A stretch of DNA of 64,000 nt, taken from contig JAZGTN010000051.1 in assembly GCA_037783415.1 (NCBI GenBank), positions 310,001 through 374,000 on the forward strand, read 5' to 3'. Numbering within the stretch: position 1 is the stretch's first letter; every line of letters starts with the position of its first letter. Shown one piece after another: positions 11,290 through 24,800 of this stretch. The stretch is from Leptasterias polaris (Eukaryota; Echinodermata; Asteroidea; Forcipulatida; Asteriidae). Both the position numbers and the translations under genes were made by a program. A model generated the notes under the pieces. It made no database searches. It was not told the DNA's origin and saw only the letters and a program-made list of their open reading frames with translations.

Positions 11290-11619
11290 TAAACACTTTA
11301 TTTGTATTTATATTGTGTCTGGTTGCATAGTTATGAGCATCTTTTTTTTCAGTCCATAGTTTTTCGTAAAGTTTGATACTTTGCTCGGTCGTTTGATAGT
11401 TGTTGCAATTTGTCTTCAGCTTTTGTAACCGCCCTCAACCTTTTTGTAATAGCTAGTCAGGTTTGAATTTTAACAATAGTTGTTAGATATCACTTTATTT
11501 TGACTTATATTTTCGGGGACTTTTGGTATGTCATTCTGAGCACATCCCTGTACCTATCCTGAAAAATCGGCTTGTTATAAGCAATATCTGGGGTTTTGGC
11601 CTACATGACCTAATGCTCT
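11290..11619. other. Unassigned spacer
   Basis: T-rich non-coding DNA. No gene, repeat boundary or RNA signal recognised. Confidence 0.4.
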
Positions 11620-12022
11620 TGGATTATTTATGTCCGACCCATGTCCTACACACAATTACGTTTAACCCTCTGTGTGCGACGTATCACCTCCGACCAATTA
11701 AGTCGTACGAACCAATGTTGTCCAACCCACTATGTCTGACCCATGTGTCAACCATTACTATCCAACCCAATGTGTCCGACCCGTTATGTCCAACCCAATG
11801 TGACTGATGACTAACATTATGTCGTATTGGGTTTGGTATAATGGTTCGCGTCGGACACAATACTATCGAGAAGACCAATTATGTCGGACCTATTGTCAAT
11901 AGGTCCGACATAATTGGTTGGACATAATGGTTTGTAGAACATAATGAGTCAGACATTATTGTCTTGTTGGACACAATGGGTCGGATATAATCACTCAAAA
12001 ATGTTGTCGGACATAATGATCA
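11620..12022. repeat. Inverted array of TATGTCCGACCCA-type motifs with a 43-bp palindrome
   Basis: The left half (11628-11800) repeats variants of TGTCCGACCCA and TGTCCAACCCA. The right half (11835-12020) repeats the reverse complement (TGGGTCGGACA, TTGGACATAATGG). At the centre, 11875-11917 is a perfect inverted repeat except for its middle base. The whole would fold into one long hairpin. It may be a foldback transposon or a satellite-like array; no coding content. Confidence 0.75.
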
Positions 12023-12027
12023 TAGTA

Positions 12028-12504
12028 GGGAGGTTTCGCATACGAACGGATACGGTTAATGCGACGGATACGTCATCATTATGACGTCATACGCTACTCG
12101 CTATCCGCTATACGTGCAGACGACACTGATATCCCGCTTGCTACACGTAAGTAAAAAACACGTAGGAAAACTCGAACTTCTAGTAATTCTCCAGTATTTG
12201 TTTCCAAATATGCATGAATAGTATCAAAATAAATGAATCACTGAACATGTACGTGTCATTTTGTTGATTTCTAAAGACTTTGAAATACGAAAAAATGCAC
12301 TGTTTCTTCGTCATTTTCCTCTAAAGCTATGAACATAAGCTCGTCTATGGAGGATGCCATGTTGAACAGCGCCACCAAGTGCTGTGCTGGAACAGCGAAC
12401 AGTGCCACCAAAACGCTGGGATTGCAAAACAACAGAAAGGCTGCTAACGGTTACGGATAGCTAAACGTATGCGTATGCGTATCCGTTCGCGTGCGAAACC
12501 TCCC
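12028..12504. mobile_element. MITE with GGGAGGTTTCGC terminal inverted repeats
   Basis: Left end GGGAGGTTTCGCATACGAAC(GGATACG) and the reverse complement of the right end GGGAGGTTTCGCACGCGAAC(GGATACG) match at 25 of 27 positions. TA lies on both sides (12026-12027 and 12505-12506), consistent with a TA target duplication as in Tc1/mariner-like elements. It is 477 bp, non-coding, rich in CGTATGCG-type words near both ends, and abuts the palindromic array. Confidence 0.8.
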
Positions 12505-12807
12505 TAATAAGACATATACAGGTGCGTAACAGAAGTTGCCTAAAACAAGCAAACCTTTAAAACTGATAAACTGGAAATTGCAAGTAAAATGTTTTAAAGA
12601 AAGCTTCAATTTTGCTTTCCTACCATACATTGTTGACACCTGACTGAAGAGCTTTGTAAGTCAATTTCTGACGTTCAAAGTGAGCAGTTCAATCATTGTA
12701 AATGTAAATAAATCGTCAAGAGATTCTAACTCCTCGTTCACGCTCTGATTAAAACTGGTCATACTACACAATTAATGTCATATATTTTTGTTAAATTCTT
12801 CTTTCAG
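12505..12807. other. Intron or spacer before the first visible gene A exon
   Basis: No exon recognised. Ends in a pyrimidine tract and TTTCAG acceptor at 12807. Confidence 0.5.
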
Positions 12808-12875
12808 TAACTAACTTAAGTCTGTGGGGTTCTGTCTTAGCAACTGGACTGGTTTGCACAGCTTATACTACAGTT
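12808..12875 (+). CDS. SLC5A8-like: Gene A exon 4
   Basis: 68 bp, TTTCAG acceptor and GTAAGT donor; encodes (V)[22 protein letters not shown], part of a membrane helix. Same length as exon 4 of gene B. Confidence 0.9.
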
Positions 12876-15800
12876 GTAAGTATACTTCATAATATGTATT
12901 CGAGGCATATCTTAGATAGTGTATACACCGAGCCGCAACGGCCCACAACGGCCTACAACGGCCTATAGTGGCCCATAACGGCACACAAGCGCCTAAAATT
13001 CATTAAAAGAAAGTATTTCTTGGTAACACAAGGTACACGAAACCCGCATTGCCCATACTAAATTAGCATGTTACATTATATTAAACATAAAAATCCAAGA
13101 TGGCCGCAGAATAGTGCGCTCAGCCATTTTGGATTTCCAAATGCATTTAAAACTACAATACAACGTGACACACCACCAACACTTTCCTTGCCAAAAGTGA
13201 CAAAAATGAAAGCCACAAGTCAATTAAGAGTAAACACCACGTTAGTACTGATTTATTACTATTTCCATACAAAATTGTTTCAATTCCCAGGGTGGTATGA
13301 AGGCCGTGCTATGGACTGACGTCTTCCAAACCTGCGTCATGATGGCAGGTTTTCTGGCTATCATTATAGAGGGTTCCACGAGACTTGGTGGTCTTGGAAA
13401 TGTCTGGAAGATCGCAGAATCAGGTCGAAGGATTGATTTTTGGAAGTAAGAATTTACTCAAACATGTTTTTTATAAGAAGAAGTACACCTGGTAGTACGA
13501 ACAGGCCCGTTTAGCACTATCTTCATAATGTTTATTTTTTAAATTCAACCCCACCCTAGCTTCAACTTTGATCCAACCATTCGGCATACCTTTTGGTCGA
13601 TCCTGATTGGAGGATCCTTCACCTGGATAACAACGTACGGAGCCAATCAGGCTCAGATACAACGCTGTATGACTACCAGGACAGTTACCAGGGCCAACAT
13701 GTAAGTAAACAAATCGGAAAATGAAGAACAGTCTTATTTCAGGCACCGTACTTTGTTTGTCACTTCATTATAGGCATCAAACACAAGACAATGTTAAAGG
13801 GATGAAATTATAACACGATAGAATTACTAGAAGTAAACACAAAACAAAAATTATACAAACATGGTCCAATATGGATATCACCCCTGGATTTAGAGAAAAC
13901 AATATAAGCAATAACTACTAGATAACGGACATGTCCTATCATCAAGCCAATCAAGTAATGACTAGATTGCCAGTTTTCCAACACACTACAGCAACCGGGC
14001 TTTGATCAAACTGGAGGATTGTGGGAAATCCCACAATCCTAAAGCAAGAGTTATGAGCACGTGACTTTAAACTGAAGTAAAAACGGGAATGTACAACGTA
14101 TGGTCATGTAATGAACAGAATAGAACATTCAGCCAACAAAACAAAATATAGGTATCAAATAATAAACCACAAGGGAAACTGACTGGGTAAATTTTAAATG
14201 ATTTTGGGTTGAACAAGGAAAAATTGACTAGAGCGGGATTTGAACCAACGACCTCCGGATTGACGTTCCGGCGCTCTACCCTTGTTCAACCCAAAATCAA
14301 AACAAAATATATGTAAATAAATAAATACAGTCCTTCCCTCTATATAATTTCGTCACCATCACGAAATCAAACTTTTTCATTCGGCGTGCACACACTGGGT
14401 CGTTTACATTGACCTTGTAATTTTTAACTGAATACTGATTAAGGAGGGTCTGTAAACGTTTGGTAATCACTCTTAAAATTAATGGCAATACAAACCTATT
14501 GGTTAGAAGCCTACAGCAGCTTTCGACAGTATAAAGCATTTTGAGAAATATTTCACTTCGAGGTTTTGTGGTTATGTAAAATAGTATCGGTTTTTATGCC
14601 CTCAAAATTGAATATGAGAAACGTTTCTGTATTGGGGGATTGGGGGATTATTCTTTCTGCATGGACACAATATTCGCTCCGGATTTTCGGCGATATCTCA
14701 AAAACGCGACCAAAAATGTTCACAGGTTAATTTTATTGTATATATCTAAATTTATGTAGGATTAAAACAATCTAACGCTTCCAAAGACTAAAGGTATACT
14801 TTGCCTTTAACTTGAGAGAGAAATCAATTAAAGAGTATTTCTCTAAGGCCTGAAATACTGAGAGCTTATAAAACAAAAACTTTGTTGAGACTTTCAGTTG
14901 CTAACCAGTTGTTTACACGGCGTGTCACGGCAATTGAAATAATATTCCCAGATATCATATTCACAATATACTGTGACGCGACAGGGTGCCTGGTTAATAT
15001 AATATTCCCCACATCAAACCCAAAGTCAAATCTCAGTTTGAAGTTTGCCAGAAAGATGTTTATTTTACGTTTTCCCATTCTTGGTTAACTTCAATTTCTA
15101 CTACTACGAAGGTGTGTGTGTGTGGGCTGTGGACAGTATTGATATAAAGTTAATTTGTTGTTATAACAGTGATTTATAAATATTTTACTTCTTTTACAAT
15201 AATAATGGTTTGGGCAACGAAGACACACCATCCGGCCTTCATCTTATCCTGATCCAAGAACAGGCACGCTCGCTTCCAAACTCTGCTTGTAGCGACTTTG
15301 AACAATCCTGTCAGATTCCCCCATGTAGCCCAGCCAATTTCACGAAACTTTACGCAACTGCCTTAGGCCACATGTGCAAGATTTCTTGTATTTGTGCACA
15401 ACTTACGCAATAAATGTTGCGCAAATGGACTTACTCATTTATGCGTAAAGTTACGTGAAATCGGCAGCTCTGCAGTTCTTCCCTGCTGTTCTCACTGCGT
15501 CTGCAGGATTGAGTAAAGTTTTTTTTTCAAATTTAACCAACTACATTTAACTGCAGTTTTCCAAAATGTTTAATTTTCTTAACATAGTGAGGGATATCTT
15601 TAAAAGGCTTTCTTGAAAAACAAACTTTAATCTCAAAGGTTTAAAAATAAAATTCTTTCATTTTCTGTTTTAAACAGTGCCCTATTTTTGGCTGCCGGAG
15701 GTATGATGGTGGTTGTGTCATGTGCCTGCTTAACTGGAGTTGTTATGTTCGCATTTTACGAAGATAAAAAATGCGACCCAATTAGCAGTAAGAAAATTGC

Positions 15801-18800
15801 TAAAAAAGATCAGGTAAAATTGTTTCAACAAGCAGTGGCGTAATAACCAGATTAATTATTGGGTTTTTTAATTTTTAATGCTAATACATTTTTATTTTCT
15901 TATTTATTAATTAATTTATATATATTTGTTTATTTGTTAATTGTTCATTTGTTTATTATAATTATAATTTTGGGGTTTTGTTTAATGTATTTATTTATAT
16001 TTATATATATATGTATATACATGTAATGATTTTGGGTTGAACAAGGGAAAATTGACTAGAGCGGGATTTGAACCAACGACCTCCGGATTGACGTGCCGGC
16101 GCTCTACCAACTGAGCTATCTAGCCCTATGATGGCGGTCTCCCTATTTTGTCAATATCCTTGTTCGGTGGGTGCCAGTCAGAAGCCATTCAACCGTAAAC
16201 TGCCGTGTAGCCAAGGATCACACCCAAGTATAATAATAACTAGTTCCTAAAGATACAACATGGGAAGCGGCAGCCAGGGGATCACCAATAAATTTATTAT
16301 TAAACTAACATGGATAACATCTGAGTTTAGAACTTATTTAAAACGAAAGGGAAATTACTGTGTTGTTTTGGTTAACGACATGGTGTGAAATAAGGCATTT
16401 GTTCAAGTAAAGCTTACTGACTAAGCAACATATGCTATGATGTCTGGTGTGAAATAAGACATCGTTCAAGTAAGCTTACAGACTAAGCAACATACGCTAT
16501 GATGTCTGGTGTGAAATAAGACATTGCTCAAGTAAGCCTTTACCGACTAAGCAACATACGCTATCATGTCTTCCCTGACGGATTTTACTAGTTGATCCCG
16601 GGCCTACTTTCGCCTCAGGTTATAGATCACGAAGTAATCTGAACGCTAAAGAGCTTTGTCCGTTTTGGAGGAAATATACCGCCGATTGTACTCGATTGTC
16701 TCTCTCTAAATACACATTAAGCAATGCACCAATAATTCACAACAGACATCAACTTATAAACAACAAGCTTCAACAGGTTTAATTATATTGTTGCCTTTCT
16801 CATGTACTGTTCAACAGAATAACGTTAGGTAAACTTATCTAATGCATCAAATAAATAGATCACTTAGTCAACCACGTACTGTGTTCTTTCCTCTACTGTT
16901 TATTGCCCGTACAACAGCTAGCGCAATTATCGTGCCTAGTCAACCACGTGTCACTACACCGTGTCTTAACCAGCACTACACCTGAGCATTGACTGGAACA
17001 CACATCAGTCAACCCCAACGCGCACTAGAGCATAGGTTTACTACAGCAAAAGCTTCACGCAATATCGTGAACAACGGTTCTTCGGTCCTTCCGGTCAACC
17101 ACGCACGCAGCGATAGTCAACCCGGTGACAACCGTTCAATCTGACCGATCGACTAGCCCGCAGCTATCGTCAATTGTCAACCTCAATAACCCTCACGGTT
17201 AACTGGAACACACGTCAGTCAACCCTGTGAGTCTCTGACTCCAAACTCTTAACGCACCTCGCATCAACCACTCGCAAAAGCAACGCAAAAGCAATTGTAC
17301 TGCAAAAGCATGCAGTAAACAGAACAATGAACACGTACCTGTTACTCCTTGAGTTTCTTGCAGCAGACTGGTTCGCCTCGTGTACACCTCGTGTACACGA
17401 CGACCAACCAGCCCCACGCTCCGCCTGGCACATGCGTAGGTCGGTACAAGTCACCGACCAGCTCGCGCACGCGCCCTCGCATACAATTTAAGACATACAA
17501 CATGCACTGACCGTCACACTATGAACCTGTTCTGCACATGCTCGAAATATCTGATTGTTGACCCGCTTCTTGACTGTACTACACTCACTGAGCTAGACAC
17601 TAATTGAAATGTAAATGTTCCTTTGCAGCTCGTTCCTTACTTCATGTTGGAGCTATTCGGCTCTATGCCGGGTTTGCCTGGTCTCTTTACCTCCGCCATT
17701 TTTTCTGCTGCCCTCAGGTTAGTTGACTACCCTTTAAAGGTAGCTTTGAACTTACAGATCCGTCACAAGCCAATATCACGGCCTGCGTTAAGGCACATCA
17801 TTGCTGGACGAAATAAGCGTTATTGCTGATTGACGTTTGTCTGTAATTCTTTAGCAAAAATTAATTGAAACATCGTGAAATCACCAACGCCCACTATCAG
17901 AGCCGCTTATTTATAAGAAGTTATAACATGATTATCGGAAAGTGCACTCAACAGAGATTAACCTATTGATACTGAGTTGCGGATCATACCAGCTTTCTAA
18001 GTAATGTTTTTGAGTATTCATCCGTAGATGATGTACACGTCAACTCTAGGCTAGTTATAGAGATATGTATATAGTTTTGTTTTTTCGTACCAATTAGTGT
18101 TTTAATATTTTAGCACTGTGTCATCTGGATTGAACGCACTGGCTGCAGTGACGGCTGAAGATCTCGTCAAGCCATGCTTTCCTCGTATGAGTCAAGAAAG
18201 ATTTACACTGGTTACCAAAGGAATCGGTGAGTACCGGTGTTAATGAGGCTTTTTGTTCATCTACTCATTATCTTTACTTATTTACACTTGCCCCCTAAAA
18301 GCATATTTCGACAGAAAGAAAACAAAACAGTATGTAATATAGTGTTTTTTACCGGTTTGGTTGGGGCTAAAAGCAATATGTCATTAGTGCGTGATACTGG
18401 ACGGTTATCTCACCAGAATTGATCTTACACTTTGACATTCTGAATGAAGACTATCCCATCTGAAATAACTAGAAGGGGCGGTTCGTAATATGAGCGCAGT
18501 TTGTGGATGATAGCGCCCTCTCGTGGGGAAAATTATGACAAATCAACACAAAAGGTCTTCCACCAAAACTATTATTTTGTAAAAACAAATTGATTTGTGT
18601 CTTGTTTGGCAGCTCTTGGATTTGGTCTCCTCTGTATCTTCATGGCATTTATCACGTCTCTGCTGAAGCAAGGTATTCTCCAGGTATGCTTGCAGTAATA
18701 TCCGCATTTTTGAAACCTCATTGTGTCAATACATGTTTACTTCTATCTTATGTCATAGTCTCGAAACATTTCTGTAAGTCTCTCTCTAATTTCATAGAGG

Positions 18801-21800
18801 GGCTTTGCAGAAAGTACTTGACCTTAGACTTCACACCATTAGGAGATGTGTAATGGCTTCTGTTTCAGGGCTGCTTGCCAGATCCTCCTATCATCGTCAT
18901 AGTGTGGTAGTAATTAGCTGGAGATCTTTAGGTTTCTAGATATGCAGTCTGCCTTCACACCTTCCACACATGTCTTGAGAGGTTGATCCTCCCCTTGGTC
19001 TAGCACCGTGAATATTGGCAACTAAGAATATATTTTGGTACCTGGTTTCATCCTGACGATATGAAAGGATTGGCGACTGCTGTGTGTGTGTTGTGTTTTC
19101 TTCCAGTCTGAAAGTTTCCCTTATTGTCGAGTGTGGTTACACCTATTTTCCCGAGGCAGATCATTTCAAATGTAAGTGATCTGTTCTCGTCCTACTTTTT
19201 CAGTGTCCATGTCTGCGAGGATGGAAAAGACAAGGACATTTTATAGAACTTTTAATGTCTTTAGCAGTCCAAAGTTTTTGAATGTGATTTTATAACCTTT
19301 TCTATTTTGTATCTACTATTAATTTTCTACAGTTTTTTATTTTTTTCTTTTTTCTTGCTATTGTCTTTGTTTCTTTGTTTTATTCTGGTGTGTGATCAGG
19401 GGTCTCCATTTAGTGGGCCAGCGTACCTGCTGCATGGTTTCCCTTTTGCACTACGTTTTATTTTGATGTTTGTGCAGTAAAGGTAATAAACTAAACTAAA
19501 CTAAACTAAGGTTTTGAACAACACCCATGGCTTTGCCTATTCTGTGTGTGACATTTTCTGAACATGTCTGTGAGTGTTGTTGTACTTCACCAGATATATG
19601 AAGTATCCCACTTGTTGCAGTTTTGTTCTGTTTATACTGATATTGATATTTTTAAAAGTACCTATGTTCTAAGACAGTTCGGGAGAAACTCAAAATGATT
19701 TTTAAGCCAAACTGAAAAACAATTTCCGGTGTGTCTAAAGGAGATGTTCAGTCCTTTTGATCCCAAGGATAGTCTGAGGGAGAGAATTCCAACGTCGGGT
19801 GTAGTATGGCGTGAATTATTGCTGATGACTTGCAGTTCTGGATACCACCTGATGACCGATTGTCATTGGATGGTAATTACCAGAGCTGCGCGACGATCTT
19901 GTGTGTTGATGGAAGCCATGTTTTAGAATGGTGGCTCACAATGATAGACCCTGCCTGGTATAACTCATGATGAGCTGCCTGTTGTATGCTTGAGAGACAT
20001 GTAACGTTTCGACGGAGTTGCAGAGGATGTTAGTGAACATTTTGTGAGGTTTCTTCTGCAGTACGTCGAGGAACGGGACAACGCAGGGGTGGGGGGGGGG
20101 GGGGGGGGGGGTGGGGGGGTACTTTAATCCATACTGGTGATGCCTACTTCATAAGGCTCCTCACACATGCCTTGAACACCCGGGCGATGTAAGAGGTAAA
20201 ACGTTCCGAAACCTGCGAACAGCATGCATTGTAGCCTAGTTCGGAAGCGCATTGCTGCCAAGTTAAATTTAAAAATTTTTAAAATTAAGTCGTTCGAACG
20301 AAATAATTAAGTCGTTCAAACGAGATAATAACCGCCCTGACACGCTCGGTCTTAGAGTTACCGGGGACTTGTCTGCAGAGCCGCTTCGTGGGTGTCTGAG
20401 CGCCTTTGGCACCCATCAGCCTGCGCCTCAGAACGCCTCCGACACCGTACTTTTCCGTCTTCTTGGAGGGTCCTCTCCTCGACCAGGCAGGGGTAGCCTA
20501 GCGGCTCTGGACCCAGGCAGACCCTCGCCGCCCTGGCACGCTCGGTCTTTGCTTTACCGGGGCCTTTGCTCAGTGTTCATTTATCGTGTGCCAAACGTTT
20601 AGCTATGTAAAATTTGTTGCTAGGAAGGCTTGGATTATTGATGTGTTCTAACTGGTGAAGAAACACCTTTTAAGTAAAAAATTTTCTGATAAGCAAATGC
20701 ATCCACAATGAAGTTTCAACCTCGTAGTCTTTGAATTTAGCCCAATATTGTGCCAATAGTTTGTGTAAATTGTCTTTAAAATAGTCGTCTAACAACTCTT
20801 GAAAACGGAAAAGGAGGTTGGGGTTTACAATTCAATGCATAAAAGAATGACAAAATAAGAATCTGAGTCGATTTCTTATACAATTTCTTTGCGGTATACT
20901 AGGATGCATTGTCCCTCATGTCATGTAGTGTCGATGATGTTTTAATCATTGTTTTGTTGTGTACACTAACTCCTAACAACGACCGCAAGTCATCATTAAT
21001 GTAAAATTTTAGTGGATCGTAAAATATATTCTTCAATAATATCGTAAATGGTTATTAGTAACGTAACATGTGTTTGATTGTAAATCTGACCATGATAACG
21101 AACTGATATTAAACCATTATTTGTTTTCTCTTTATTTCAATAACCACAGTTGGTGATCAGCCTTTTTGGCATTGCTGGAGGTCCTCTCCTGGGCGTGTTC
21201 AGCCTTGGAATGTTCTTTCCATGGAGCAATTCTAAGGTCAGTGAGGAAGCCTTTTATTATGGAGGAGCTTGTAATATCAACAAACTGACTTTACAAGAAA
21301 CAAACTTTCCCCTTGTGTGTGTCTGTCGGAAATTGGTTTGTCAAATGGTGACAATTATTGTTTAGGATCTCTTGGATTGGAGAAAAAGGCTTCTCAAGTA
21401 ACTCACCAAATGATTTGTCTGCTCGTCGTAATAATGCTGTAAAAAAATGTGGAATTTGAAATGCGGACACCTTTGGCACGACAGAAAATTACCCAGCAAT
21501 AATGTGAAAATTATAAAATTCAAATTAAAAACCGCTATACTAAAGCAAAATTAATATAAGTCTGGAGAATCTACTCCACAAAAGGAAATTCGTAGAGGAA
21601 CGAAACTAATCAAAGGTCCCGCTGGATTTTGGTTCCCAAATATTGCTGCTCGGCATTTATTGACCTTAGCAGGTAACCAGACGAATCGATATAACATACG
21701 AGTATTTAGGTAAAATGTGGCTAGTTATCCCTCTGGAATAGTTTTCTTCGCTTGAAAAAACGATTGACTAACCAGTTGACTCAAAATATTTGCTCTTAAG

Positions 21801-24800
21801 TGCACAGTCCTTTAAATTAAATATTGTTTTCTTTATAAGGGTGCATTGGTTGGTTTACTCAGTGGATTGGCTTTCGCATTTTGGGTTGGAATAGGCGCCA
21901 TCTTTGTTTACCCACCAAGCTCTGTCAAGCTAGAACTGAACATCTCTGGTTGTAATATTACTACAATCTCATCAGTCGATATGATGATGTCAAACATTAC
22001 GGAGATGCCAGCAATTGTAGAAGAAAGGTAAATTCATTGTTCACATAACACGCTCTTAAAGATGAAGTCTATAAACGTTTTAAATGTAATCTAATGTTCA
22101 TACAACTATTATTACAGATGAAGTCTAAAATGTACAGAGGTAATTCAGAGTGCTCTCTGTTTACCTTCACTAGCATGTCCCCTTTGTGGATGTTGGGTTT
22201 CCCAGTGGTGTATTTGTTATAGATGTTTGCTTACTATGGAAGTTGATTGGGGTTTTAGTGAAAAACTAAGTACCACACTTAGTGCATGTGAAAACTTAAA
22301 TGGCTTCTTTTTATTTTCTTGACACGATTTAGACCAGCAATTGCAGGACTATATTCTCTTTCCTACACCTGGTACACCTGCGTCTACTGGTTGGTAACTG
22401 TCGTCGTTGGGCTTGTTGTAAGTCTCATAACAGGTAAGTTACCTTTGCAGCTTAAAAAAAATGTTGACAGACGTAGTATTAAATTCAGATTAAGATATAT
22501 TGATTAAAATTCACATTTCAAAAACGAGTTAAAAATCAAAACAGCTTTCAAAAATACATATAACAGTTTAGAAAACTAAATTTTGTAGGGTTGCTAGAAC
22601 CCCGGATTACACGCGAAATTTAGGAAGAAATGAAAAACCTAGTTTTCCATGACTGTCTTCAAATGTTTACGTGTGGAAAAAGAATGGAGTTTTATATAGC
22701 CGACGTATCTACAAATAAGGTACTCAAAGTGCTTTAACAAAGAGAAACATTTTGAGATAGGGTTTTGAAGTTTTTGTTTTGTAGCACCTCATAAGGGTTT
22801 ACAAGGTGCTGCGGCGCATTCAGCAGCCGCTGCCAGAAACACCAGGGCAAACCTCTTCTTTGACTAGTGTAACGATGGGCTCTTTTACGTGAGTGACACA
22901 ACACACGAGACCTACGGCTTAACGTACCATCCGAAGGAAGAAGTAATAGTGGTCAAGTGTCGTACTTCGGTATTGACGTTGTGGCCGGGCGGTCAAGTGC
23001 ACCGGACTCAAGCTCTGATCAGGAGAGTTCGGGTTCGAGTCCCGGTCGTGGCACCTAACCAATATTGCTTTGTCCTTCTAATGAGACGTAAAGCCGTTGG
23101 TCCCGTGTGTTGTATAATGTAGAGAAGGGGTTCACACATGATTTTTCTGGCATGGTCTGACGGCATTAATGTGACACCTCACCTTGTATACCTTTCAAAG
23201 TGTATTATGGTCTTGCGACGCCTCTTTTGCGTGTTCCAATTTATCATTTTGCATTATGAGAGCTGCTGAAATAGTTGTCCAATTGTTCGCGCTTAATGAA
23301 TGTATTATGAATTTGCAACGTTGTGTCGTCCTGTATGGATTGCCTGGCTTACACTATAAAGCCATTGCCCTCAATCGTCTGTGAACGATACCCGTCACCA
23401 CTAACTATGTTCTTAATAGGTCGAGGAAAAAGAGCTAATAGAGATCCAAATTTGACGCAACATTGTGCGGATGGCCTGTACTGTTTCCTGCCCGAGTTAC
23501 TCAAGAAACCTTTGCGGTGTGGTGATGAAAAATTGGTGAGTAAATGGAGGTTGGAAGCATTTATACGGGGCCCCTTAATGGACACCCAGGTCAATACTAA
23601 ATTCAACACTCTGGTATAAGACCAACATTTAAATCAGTTTTTTCCCTCGAAAACATATTTTGTTACATCGAAATCATTTCGTTCCCTCGAAACACTTTTT
23701 CGACGCGACAAAAGAAACTATTTAGATGGAACAAATTAATGAAATACATAAGCGGCTCCGGATTCCTTGATATGCCGTTTAATTTGCAAGTAATCTTTTC
23801 GAGATCACATTAGCACCAATAGTCAGTTTATGTATTTTTTGTTTATATTATTTTCGTGGTAATTAAATCAAAGCTTTATGTGAAGTAGAGTTTGAAGAGA
23901 AGAGTAGTACAACGGAAATCAGGTTGTCTTCAATTTGTAGCGTACAAAGTAAATAGTTATATTACTTTGGCAATAACGGTGCTCCCATACCGGTTTTCAC
24001 TGTGTGGTTATGAGTGGTTTGTGGCATGGCCGCTGTTAATGGACCGAGGCCAGCCACCAACCAATGGTGTAGAGTGCATAAACTCTCCGAGGTAGGGCTA
24101 AATACAAGATGCATTCTTGACAACAAAAGGGCTGTCAATTATTCTGCAAGTGAAAAACAACTCGATACAGTGGTCAGAAAACTCGGAAAGATTCTAAAAT
24201 TATACTTTGTAATATCTCGATAAAGCAATTGGCATATCAATGGCTCTGTACCAGCTAAATTATTTTGTCCTTCGAAATATTATATATTATTCGGCAGGAA
24301 AGAAACTTTATTCAGAGGGAGCAAAATATTCTTTCGCAGCCGCTTGATTATTTCGTTCATTCTTTCCCTCGAAATAGTTTCTTTTGTCGCGTCGAAGGTG
24401 TTACGAGTGAACGAAAACAAAAACAAAACTTACCAGTTAAAATTCGTCTTTACCGTCACACGTTCCATAGTGGTTTATTTTACCTTATCACTATTTTGCC
24501 TTTTATTTTTGATAAAGTAAGCACGAAAAAAAACCTGACGAATATAAACAGTGATTTACCATGTATTTTCAAAATGTTATCTCTAAACTAAATATTTTGT
24601 TTTATTGGTTGTTTCTATTTACATCGTTTTATCACACAGCTTGAACATTATAGTGTGCTACTTTAAAAGCCAATGATTTGCATTGTCATTTTCTCATAAT
24701 TGGGGAAACCTCAATGTGTTCTAAATAAAATCATTAAACTTCCCAACACTTTGTGATTATATGTCAGGTTCACTGGGATGAAGACGACGAAGATTCCATT

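Noticed and set aside
16054..16125. A functional tRNA gene (GTC anticodon)
   Set aside because: Position 33 is C, stems have mismatches, and a truncated relative lies 1.8 kb away; a tRNA-derived SINE explains it better.
19700..20070. Possible Penelope-like retroelement trace on the minus strand (PFLDVLQKK)
   Set aside because: A single short match with stops around it; not enough to support a call.
22978..23053. A functional tRNA-Leu gene
   Set aside because: The acceptor stem is almost all wobble pairs and the same module heads the SINE at 39545.
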